Shown: in pieces, positions 53,147 through 60,196 of the stretch
How positions within the stretch are numbered: the stretch's first letter is position 1
Layout of the letters: each line of letters opens with the position of its first letter
NCBI GenBank assembly: GCA_937915865.1
Contig: CALGIG010000034.1
Coordinates: 1 to 64,000, forward strand
DNA from: an uncultured Prolixibacteraceae bacterium
Lineage (GTDB): Bacteria; Bacteroidota; Bacteroidia; Bacteroidales; Prolixibacteraceae
DNA: 64,000 nt
Reading direction: 5' to 3'
Made by a program: the position numbers and the translations under genes
Notes under the pieces: model-generated
The model's input: only the letters and a program-made list of their open reading frames with translations
The model's database searches: none
Told to the model about the DNA's origin: nothing

Positions 53147-53599
53147 ATGTTCACTCCGGGGAATATTCTTTATTTCAAGCCCTTTATTTTTCCTAATGGA
53201 CATTCGCCCAAGAACAAATATTTTATAGTTCTTAAGACTATTGGAGATAGTATTTTGATCGCTTCTCTGCCAACGAGTCAGGATCATATTCCTCAAATGG
53301 TTCAAAAAATACACGGATGTATCGATAGACCAGAATATCAGGTAAATTGTTATTGTTTTCAACCAGGACAAGTTGTTACAAAAAATGGCTTTGCCTTTCC
53401 AGTTGAGACATTTGTCTATGGGTACCAGGTTGACCAGTTTGATAAGAATAATTTTGATAGTATGTATATAGTTGATGGTGTTGATTATGATATTAAGGGA
53501 ACAATGTTAGACGGGGAATATAAAGCCTTAATCAACTGCATCAAAGAATCAGCCTCTGTCTCACGGAAAATTAGAAGGTGGCTCGGCACGAAGATATAA
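53147..53599 (+). CDS. Probable toxin partner of the Panacea antitoxin
   Basis: A 150-residue protein with no family I can name. Residues 1-45 (MFTPGNILYFKPFIFPNGHSPKNKYFIVL) look like the first strands of an SH3-like barrel as in MazF/PemK toxins (GDI-V-F..K-R-VVVL), but the MazF catalytic residues are not evident. A Cys-rich strand CYCFQPGQVV lies near residue 85. The C-terminus is helical and basic (SRKIRRWLG). Its place 3 bp after a Panacea gene makes a toxin role likely. It is followed by the 32-bp repeat. Confidence 0.6.
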   Translation: MFTPGNILYFKPFIFPNGHSPKNKYFIVLKTIGDSILIASLPTSQDHIPQMVQKIHGCIDRPEYQVNCYCFQPGQVVTKNGFAFPVETFVYGYQVDQFDKNNFDSMYIVDGVDYDIKGTMLDGEYKALINCIKESASVSRKIRRWLGTKI

Positions 53600-53610
53600 T
53601 CAGCGTTCCC

Positions 53611-53642
53611 ACGCTAAAAACAATAGAAGTACAAAAGCCCGG
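53611..53642. repeat. 32-bp direct repeat, copy 1
   Basis: A 32-bp sequence starting ACGCTAAAAACAATAGAAGT is identical to 54641-54672. It starts 11 bp after the stop of the Panacea-linked gene and runs into a hairpin (AAAGCCC 53634-53640 with GGGCTTT 53653-53659). The remaining gap to 54114 is AT-rich and shows no gene; GGTAACTG with T-runs near 53981 recurs near 54797. Confidence 0.85.
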
Positions 53643-53659
53643 CTAACTAACAGGGCTTT
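53634..53659 (+). terminator. Terminator-like hairpin after the Panacea pair
   Basis: A 7-bp stem AAAGCCC/GGGCTTT with a 12-nt loop overlaps the end of the 32-bp repeat. It is shorter than its counterpart at 54663. Confidence 0.5.
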
Positions 53660-54114
53660 ATACTTTTACGAACTTAATCTCGTTAAAGTAAATACCAACA
53701 AATCGCAAAATACTTTTGCAATTATTAAAATAAATTCAACCCTTCGCAGATCAACTTCACGAATCTTTTTTAAAAAATTTAACGGCATAACTTTATTTTT
53801 CTATAAAGTTAGCATGTGTAAATTCAAATGCAAAATATTGAATTATTGCAAGTTAATTCCTCATAGCTATTTTGATGTGCAGCTAATTTGAAGAGTGATT
53901 GAAATTCCTCTTTTCTGCTTTTTCGTTCCTCGAGTATCCAAATTTTTTCTTGGTTCTGGATCTGAAAATTACCGGCAGCTGGTAACTGTTTTTTTTCGGT
54001 TGCTACCTGATTGTATCTGGATAAATGTTGTTACTGGCCAGAAAAAAATAGTTTGCTATTTGGCTATAAATATATAATAAGTACTTAATTTTGTACGGAA
54101 TAAAGAACGTAATT

Positions 54115-54372
54115 ATGAAGACAGTAAATTATTCAGAGCTGAGAGAGAACTTAAAAGCAAACCTTGACGCTGTGACCGATAACGAAGAATTACTCGTTGT
54201 ACACCGGCCAAAGGGCAAAAGCATTGTAATGATGACACTTGACGAATACAATGCTTTGCAGGAAACACAGCACCTTTTACAGAGCCGCAACAATCGCGAA
54301 CGGCTTGAAAAGGCTGTTGACAACATCAATGCCCGGCGCAATTTGGTTAATCAACCACTGGTAGAAAAATAG
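54115..54372 (+). CDS. YefM-type antitoxin
   Basis: An 85-residue antitoxin of the Phd/YefM family. The start at 54115 gives the standard MKTVNYSELRENLKANLDAV; the upstream in-frame TTG at 54091 is unlikely. VVHRPKGKSIVMMTLDEYNALQET is the typical core, and the C-terminus is the flexible part that blocks the toxin. It lies 2 bp before the YoeB toxin gene. The family represses its own promoter through N-terminal DNA binding. Confidence 0.93.
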   Translation: MKTVNYSELRENLKANLDAVTDNEELLVVHRPKGKSIVMMTLDEYNALQETQHLLQSRNNRERLEKAVDNINARRNLVNQPLVEK

Positions 54373-54374
54373 AT

Positions 54375-54629
54375 ATGAATTTATTCTGGGATCAATCGGC
54401 CTGGGAAGATTATCAATACTGGATTGATAATGACAAAAAGGTCCTTAGGAAAATCAACGCTTTGATTAAAGAGTGCCAGCGAACACCGTTTGAAGGAACC
54501 GGAAAACCTGAGCCATTGCGACAAAATCTTTCGGGGTTTTGGTCCAGGAGGATTACCGGCGAACACCGGTTGGTTTATAAGGTTGAGAATGATGTTTTGT
54601 TCATTGCTCAATGTAGGTATCATTACTAA
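54375..54629 (+). CDS. YoeB/Txe-type mRNA interferase toxin
   Basis: An 84-residue RelE-superfamily toxin that cuts mRNA on the ribosome. Seen are the start MNLFWDQSAWEDYQYWIDND, the segment PFEGTGKPEPLRQNLSGFWSRRITGEHRLVYKV with the catalytic Glu and Arg, and the conserved C-terminal H83-Y84. Length equals that of E. coli YoeB. It is paired with the YefM antitoxin just upstream and followed by the second 32-bp repeat copy. Confidence 0.95.
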   Translation: MNLFWDQSAWEDYQYWIDNDKKVLRKINALIKECQRTPFEGTGKPEPLRQNLSGFWSRRITGEHRLVYKVENDVLFIAQCRYHY

Positions 54630-54640
54630 AAAGTGGCCCA

Positions 54641-54672
54641 ACGCTAAAAACAATAGAAGTACAAAAGCCCGG
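54641..54672. repeat. 32-bp direct repeat, copy 2
   Basis: Identical to 53611-53642 and likewise placed 11 bp after a toxin gene. It runs into a longer hairpin. The gap 54673-54903 shows no gene; it holds a degenerate copy of the GGTAACTG motif also seen at 53981. Confidence 0.85.
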
Positions 54673-54690
54673 TGAACAAACCGGGCTTTT
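54663..54690 (+). terminator. Rho-independent terminator of the YefM-YoeB pair
   Basis: AAAAGCCCGGT (54663-54673) pairs with ACCGGGCTTTT (54680-54690) and ends in a T-run. Confidence 0.85.
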
Positions 54691-54903
54691 TGCTTCCTGA
54701 AGTATCGTAATTTTTGATGGGCCGGAATCTGAATTTATTCTGGAGCCAGCAGCCCAATTGAATTGGCCAGTACCAATTTTTATACCGTTAGCTGCCGGTA
54801 ACTGTATTTTTATCGTGCCTCGAGAAACTTAATGTTTTGGAATCTCTGATTTTACTGCACCCTGTAATTTATCAAATAAATGATTCAAGCATTATCAAAA
54901 TTG

Positions 54904-54942
54904 AAAAGCCACTCAACATATTGAAAGTCAAGTGGCTTTTTT
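54904..54942 (-). terminator. Terminator of the tRNA-Leu gene
   Basis: A 10-bp stem AAAAGCCACT (54904-54913) with AGTGGCTTTT (54931-54940), directly beyond the tRNA 3' end on the minus strand. It is symmetrical enough to work in both directions. Confidence 0.7.
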
Positions 54943-55029
54943 TGGTACCCGAAGCCGGAATCGAACCGGCACGATATTGCTATCACTGGATTTTGAGTCC
55001 AGCGCGTCTACCAATTCCGCCATTCGGGC
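54943..55029 (-). tRNA. tRNA-Leu(CAA)
   Basis: On the minus strand this folds into a full cloverleaf with a long variable arm. The acceptor GCCCGAA pairs with TTCGGGT (one G-U at the end), the anticodon stem-loop is CTGGA-CTCAAAA-TCCAG (anticodon CAA), the T-arm is CCGGTTCGATTCCGG, and the discriminator A is followed by an encoded CCA (54945-54943). Its 3' end appears to be the target of the element to its left. Confidence 0.95.
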
Positions 55030-55297
55030 GTTCCTGTAAACCGGCTGCAAAAATAGTGGAAAAAATCATTGTTCAAAGTAATTCTGCCAAATTTATTGGC
55101 TTTTCTCTTGATTCTATGCCCTTATCCATTAATTAAATCAGTTCATTTCAATTAATTTGTAGATTTTCAGCTATTTTATGAGCCGATTACCCGAATTTGA
55201 TTTTTATGTATGAGAAGAAATGATCAATAAGTTACGAATTTCGTTTTTTTTATACCTTTAGCCGAATTCTCAAAATTATGCTTGAGTTTTTAAAGCT

Positions 55298-55897
55298 ATG
55301 AACTTAACTGAAGATAGGGAACTGTATCTTAAACTTAGAGAGGGAGATGAAAGAGCTTTTCAGGTCCTTTTTCGTAAATATTATCAGGCCATGTGCCATT
55401 TTGCCAATCAGTTTGTTACCAATCATGAAACAGCTGAAGAAATTGTACAGGAAATGTTTGTTAAGTTATGGGAAAAACGGTCAGTACTAAATATTGAAAC
55501 TTCAGTAAAACACTATTTATTTCGTTCAGTACGTAATCATTGTTTGAATCAAATTCAACACGAAAAAATTAAAAAACAATATGCCAGTAAAGTTCTGGAG
55601 TCGGCAAGTCAGGAAATAAATCCTGACGATTATTTTCTGGAGGTTGGCCTGATCAAAAAAATTGAGCAAAGTATTGATTCGCTTCCGCCTAAACGACGTG
55701 AAATATTCCGCCTAAGCCGGGAACAAGGTATGAAATACAAGGAAATAGCTGAAGTACTTGATATTTCTGTTAAAACAGTTGAGGCACAAATGGGTTTGGC
55801 ATTAAAGTACTTGCGGGAAGAATTAAAAGATTTCAGCAACTATTTGATTTCCTTATTTTGTATTTTAAAAAATTCCCATGATTCAAATAGGGGTTAA
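55298..55897 (+). CDS. ECF sigma factor of the FecI-like Bacteroidota type
   Basis: A 199-residue sigma-70 factor. Region 2 includes FQVLFRKYYQAMCHFANQFVTNHETAEEIVQEMFVKLWEKR; region 4 includes YKEIAEVLDISVKTVEAQMGLALKYLREEL. The spacer and lengths match the sigma factors that pair with FecR-type anti-sigma proteins. The FecR gene follows by 27 bp. The 268-bp gap before it is AT-rich; TACCTTTA near 55252 could be a weak -7 element. Confidence 0.93.
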   Translation: MNLTEDRELYLKLREGDERAFQVLFRKYYQAMCHFANQFVTNHETAEEIVQEMFVKLWEKRSVLNIETSVKHYLFRSVRNHCLNQIQHEKIKKQYASKVLESASQEINPDDYFLEVGLIKKIEQSIDSLPPKRREIFRLSREQGMKYKEIAEVLDISVKTVEAQMGLALKYLREELKDFSNYLISLFCILKNSHDSNRG

Positions 55898-55924
55898 ACC
55901 TGCCATTCAATGTCATAAAGTTGT

Positions 55925-56956
55925 ATGAAAACAAATCAACATATCGAAGATAAGAATTGGGAGTTACTCGCTCGTTCGATTTACGATCAGGACTCTGACA
56001 TTTCAGCTGAAGAATTAAATTCAGTGAAGAATGACGTGTTTTCGTCGGAAAGCGAAGGCGAGCAACTTTACCGGTTGACCAAACAGGTTGATTTATTTTT
56101 TGAACTAAACAAATATCCGGTTGATGAAGCCTGGGATAAAGTTGAGGATCAGATTCAGAAGGAGATAAAACCTGAAATCTCGTTGTTTAAAAGACTATTT
56201 CCAACTTCGGGTTATCGTGCCGTTGCGGCAGTGTTTATTGGATTTGTTATTATTGTTTCAGGATATTTTGCTGTTCATCAATCAAGTATTACCAATCCGA
56301 TTGTTGAAGTTAAAGCAACCAATAAGGTTATGAACCTGATTGACTTACCTGATGGAACCTTAGTTAGTTTGAATACCAATTCCCGAATTAGCTATCCAAA
56401 ACAGTTTGAAGGAAATTTGCGGGAAGTTAGTATTGAAGGAGAAGCCTTTTTTGAAGTTAAACCCAACAAAAATAAACCTTTCATTATTCATGCAGGAAAA
56501 GCGCAGATAAAAGTATTAGGTACCAGCTTTTGTGTGAACGCTTATCCTGGAACCAAACAGGTTGAAGTTATTGTTCAAACCGGGAAAGTACAGGTTACGA
56601 ACAAAGCTGCCGAACCTGCACAAACCAATGAACTGATCCTTACTCCAGGTGATAAAGGAACCTTGGTTTATGCAAGTAATACCTTGCAAAAAACTACAAA
56701 CCAAGACGTTAATTTTATTGCATGGAAAACTCACAGCCTGATTTTTAAGGCAACTTCCTTAAGCGAAGTAATTCGGAATTTGGAAAAAGTATATCAAGTG
56801 AAAATCAGTTTGGCTGATCCCAAATTGAATGATCTGCTACTGACTGCTCAATTCAATAATTATCCTCTCGATTTTATCTTGAAGGTCATAGAAAATACTT
56901 TTTATCTTGAAGTTCAGAGGAACAATGGGCAGTATGTTTTAAAAGCTCGATCCTAA
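55925..56956 (+). CDS. FecR-family anti-sigma factor
   Basis: A 343-residue single-span membrane protein. The cytosolic part (1-95) binds sigma. A transmembrane helix lies near 100-117 (AVAAVFIGFVIIVSGYFAV). The periplasmic FecR domain follows (LPDGTLVSLNTNSRISYPKQFEGNLREVSIEGEAFFEVKPN, residues 141-181), then a C-terminal DUF4974 domain with an STN-like fold. In classical systems it receives a signal from the N-terminal STN domain of a TonB-dependent receptor; here the STN domains are on the next two proteins instead. Confidence 0.93.
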   Translation: MKTNQHIEDKNWELLARSIYDQDSDISAEELNSVKNDVFSSESEGEQLYRLTKQVDLFFELNKYPVDEAWDKVEDQIQKEIKPEISLFKRLFPTSGYRAVAAVFIGFVIIVSGYFAVHQSSITNPIVEVKATNKVMNLIDLPDGTLVSLNTNSRISYPKQFEGNLREVSIEGEAFFEVKPNKNKPFIIHAGKAQIKVLGTSFCVNAYPGTKQVEVIVQTGKVQVTNKAAEPAQTNELILTPGDKGTLVYASNTLQKTTNQDVNFIAWKTHSLIFKATSLSEVIRNLEKVYQVKISLADPKLNDLLLTAQFNNYPLDFILKVIENTFYLEVQRNNGQYVLKARS

Positions 56957-56977
56957 CGTATTTTGTTTATAATAGCC

Positions 56978-58588
56978 ATGAAAACAATTCGTATAATACC
57001 CCTTCTTATATTTTGCATAATTTGTGTCATGTTGTCTTTTTCGCCTGCTGAATCTTTTGGTCAAAAGCAAAAAGTGAAGAACAAGCAAAACAACGCTCAA
57101 AATAAAATACAAGATCCGAAGTCGAATTTTTTGGACCAAAGCATCAGTATATATGCTGAAAATGAATCACTTTCGGATGTAATAGAAAAAATTTGTACCT
57201 ACCTTCATTTAGATTATTCTTATAATTCCGACTTAATTACCGGCAAAAATATTAGTCTTAATGTTTCGAATAAGCCAATTAAATATGTGCTTGAACAGTT
57301 GATGAAAGATTCAAAATTACTGTTTGAACTTCAGGACAACCTATTGGTTGTTAGAGATTACGAATCAGCTGAGAAAAGTGCCGATTACCAGAAGAGAGTG
57401 CGGGCTTATACCAATCAAACCGGTTTCGTTTTCGATTCACCAAAGAAAAAGTCAGTTACAATTAATTTTAAGTCATCGAATAACCTGATTATTATTCCGG
57501 TAACCATCAACAACTCCGATACGCTGAATTTTATTCTCGATACCGGTGTCCGTTACCCGATTATTACTGAGTTGCCGTTCGTTAACAAGTTGAACCTTAA
57601 TTTTTTACAGCCAATTAATGTGCGCGGTTTAGGTGAAGGTGAACAACTTACAGCCTACCGTTCAGGAAACAATACGATTACATTGGAAGGACTGGCAGCT
57701 TATGACCAGGAAATCCACATGGTTATTAACGAAAATTTCCAGATCTCACACATTTTAGGAATTCCGGTTCACGGGCTGATAGGTTTTAATTTGTTTAAAG
57801 ATTATGTCGTGAAAATTGATTATCCTGAACATAAAATAACCCTAACGAAACCTGAATATTTCTCGTACAAGGAAAAAGATCGTGATATAGTTTTACCATT
57901 GACTCTGGAGCAGAATAAACCATTTGTAAAAACCAATATTGTAACCGATAAAAACAATGATGTTCCGGTAAAACTTTTGGTTGACACTGGTGCAAGTGAT
58001 GCTATATGGTTATCGACCAATTCGGATAACCGCATTTCTTTACCAGAGAATCATATCGAAACTTTTCTTGGTCGAGGTTTGAGTGGCGACTTGTATGGAA
58101 AAAAAGGTCGTATTGGAGCTATCTGGGTTGGTCCGTTGGTGCTTTACGAACCCATTGTAGCTTTCCCCGACAACGAACTTGTTGATGAACTTATCGGTAA
58201 GAATGACCGAAACGGGACCTTGGGAGCTGAAATTCTCAGAAGATTTTATGTTACAATGGATTATCCTAATAAACGTTTGATTTTAAGACCTAACGCCAGT
58301 TTGAAGGACGATTTCAATTACAATATGAGTGGCCTTGAAGTTACCAATCCTATGCCCGGGTTACCAATTTTCCTGATCAGTAATATCCGAAGGAATTCGC
58401 CCGCCTATTATGCCGGAATTTTGGAAAATGACCAGATAATTTCAATAAATAACACCAACAACAAGTCGTTAAGTTTAAATGATATAAATTTGTTGTTCCA
58501 GAGCCAGGAAGACCGAAAGATTAAAATGACTGTTCTTAGAAACGGAGAGCAAATCAAAACTGAGTTTTTCCTGCGTAAAATGTTTTAA
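56978..58588 (+). CDS. STN domain plus double-DTG aspartic protease plus PDZ protein
   Basis: A 536-residue exported protein; the ATG at 56978 gives a signal peptide (residues 1-28), while a TTG at 56963 is less likely. Residues 48-125 are an STN domain (SISIYAENESLSDVIEKICTYL ... LLFELQDNLLVV). Two retropepsin-like halves follow, with DTG motifs at D188 (FILDTGVR) and D336 (LLVDTGAS), so one chain has both catalytic aspartates. Residues 451-530 are a PDZ domain. An STN domain on a protease is unusual; it suggests that FecR reads protease state. It lies 21 bp after fecR. Confidence 0.85.
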   Translation: MKTIRIIPLLIFCIICVMLSFSPAESFGQKQKVKNKQNNAQNKIQDPKSNFLDQSISIYAENESLSDVIEKICTYLHLDYSYNSDLITGKNISLNVSNKPIKYVLEQLMKDSKLLFELQDNLLVVRDYESAEKSADYQKRVRAYTNQTGFVFDSPKKKSVTINFKSSNNLIIIPVTINNSDTLNFILDTGVRYPIITELPFVNKLNLNFLQPINVRGLGEGEQLTAYRSGNNTITLEGLAAYDQEIHMVINENFQISHILGIPVHGLIGFNLFKDYVVKIDYPEHKITLTKPEYFSYKEKDRDIVLPLTLEQNKPFVKTNIVTDKNNDVPVKLLVDTGASDAIWLSTNSDNRISLPENHIETFLGRGLSGDLYGKKGRIGAIWVGPLVLYEPIVAFPDNELVDELIGKNDRNGTLGAEILRRFYVTMDYPNKRLILRPNASLKDDFNYNMSGLEVTNPMPGLPIFLISNIRRNSPAYYAGILENDQIISINNTNNKSLSLNDINLLFQSQEDRKIKMTVLRNGEQIKTEFFLRKMF

Positions 58589-58615
58589 CTGACCGGTTTT
58601 AAAAACCTGAATTTG

Positions 58616-60184
58616 ATGAAACCAGCTTACAGACTTTTATTAGTTGTTTTCCTGTTGTCGTTTGGTTACTCTTTCGGACAACAGGAAAACAACTCTGTTC
58701 TGGAAAGAAAAATCACACTTCAGGTTAAATCAGAAACAATTGCCTCGGTACTTGAGAAGATCTCTGTTCAGGCAAAGGTTTTCTTCTCGTATGATGCTGT
58801 ACTTATTGAAGCTGATAAGAAAACAGACATTTCGGTTACCGAGAAAAGTATTCGTGAAACCTTTGATCTACTTTTTGATTCGCGTTTTGAATACAAAGTC
58901 ATGGGTGACCAGATCATTATTACAAAACCGGCTGCCAGCCAATTAAAAAAAAAAGCTGAAGAAATAAATGTTCGTCCTAAAATCATTGTATTTAAGGGTA
59001 AAGTGACTGACAGAGAGGAAAAAGATCCTTTGCCTTATTCAAGTATTTATGTTTTCAGGAAAAATATTGGAACAGTTTCGAATAACGATGGCGAATTTGT
59101 TTTGAAAATTCCTGATTCGATGGGTCGTGATACAATTGTTGTATCATGTTTGGGCTATCGTCAGCAATTATTTCCTGTTAGTGAATTAATCGACAAGGAT
59201 TATCCTGTTTCATTGGTTCCGAATTCGGTACAACTCAAGGAGATAAAGGTAACGGTGGTCAATCCCGAAGAAATTGTAAGTAAGATTTTGGCTAAAATCC
59301 CGATCAATTATAGTCGCGAAACTGAGGTGATGACTTCTTTTTACCGTGAAGTACTTAAGCAGGACGACAAATATATTGATGTTGCCGAGGCTCTTATGGA
59401 AATCAGAAAGGCTTCGTATGACAACCCGTTTATGCAAGATAAGATAAGAGTTATACGTGGCCGGAAAAGTGAAAATGTAAAACCTTTTCAATTTGTTGAT
59501 TTTAAAATTCAGGGAGGGCCTTATTATATTACCAAACTGGATGTTATGAAAACGCTTGACTCTTTTCTCGATCCTGAGTTCCGTGATATGTACCGGTTTT
59601 CGATGGATGGAGTTATTGACGTTGATAATCGGGCTACATACCTTCTTTCGTTTAAACCTAAAGAAAAGTCGGAAGATGCTAATTATGAAGGAAAACTATA
59701 TGTTGATATGTCGTCGCTTGCCTTGGTAAGAGCCGAATTTAGTCTTAGTAAGGTTGGTTTAAAATTTGCCCGTGAGGCATTAATTAAGAAAAAGCCCAAA
59801 GATTTTTACGTTCGTCCGTTTGATGTTGAGTATAAAGTTAGTTACAGAAGGTCGGACAACAAATGGCACTTAAGTACAGCAAGGGCATCCATTAAATTTA
59901 GGGTAAAAAGCAAGCTCGACAGGGTAAATTCGGTTTTTCACAGCGAATCGGAATTGCTTATTACCGATTTTAGGTCGGATGATAAAAATAAATTTAAAAG
60001 AGATGAGCTTTTTGACTCAAATGATATTTTTACTGAGGTAGTTACGTCATACGATGATGGTTACTGGGGCGACTACAACACCATTAAACCATCGGACGAA
60101 TTAAGAAAATCGCTTGAAAACTATACCATGAAAAGCGATTCACTTTTTCGAAACGACACCACAAACACTATCAATAAACCTTAA
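58616..60184 (+). CDS. STN domain plus carboxypeptidase-regulatory-like domain protein
   Basis: A 522-residue exported protein; ATG 58616 is chosen over the preceding TTG. A signal peptide (residues 1-21) is followed by an STN domain (KITLQVKSETIASVLEKISVQAKVFFSYDAVL ... YKVMGDQIIITKP, about 30-105). A carboxypeptidase-D regulatory-like domain comes next (FKGKVTDREEKDPLPYSSIYVFRKNIGTVSNNDGEFVLKIP, about 122-200). The C-terminal 300 residues form a beta-rich domain of the kind seen in other Bacteroidota carboxypeptidase-regulatory-like proteins. There is no TonB barrel. It sits in the same unit, 27 bp after the protease gene. Confidence 0.8.
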   Translation: MKPAYRLLLVVFLLSFGYSFGQQENNSVLERKITLQVKSETIASVLEKISVQAKVFFSYDAVLIEADKKTDISVTEKSIRETFDLLFDSRFEYKVMGDQIIITKPAASQLKKKAEEINVRPKIIVFKGKVTDREEKDPLPYSSIYVFRKNIGTVSNNDGEFVLKIPDSMGRDTIVVSCLGYRQQLFPVSELIDKDYPVSLVPNSVQLKEIKVTVVNPEEIVSKILAKIPINYSRETEVMTSFYREVLKQDDKYIDVAEALMEIRKASYDNPFMQDKIRVIRGRKSENVKPFQFVDFKIQGGPYYITKLDVMKTLDSFLDPEFRDMYRFSMDGVIDVDNRATYLLSFKPKEKSEDANYEGKLYVDMSSLALVRAEFSLSKVGLKFAREALIKKKPKDFYVRPFDVEYKVSYRRSDNKWHLSTARASIKFRVKSKLDRVNSVFHSESELLITDFRSDDKNKFKRDELFDSNDIFTEVVTSYDDGYWGDYNTIKPSDELRKSLENYTMKSDSLFRNDTTNTINKP

Positions 60185-60196
60185 TCACCTATTACT

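Noticed and set aside
54837..55136. 99-residue open frame across the tRNA-Leu region
   Set aside because: It reads through the tRNA gene on the other strand, so it is not a protein gene.
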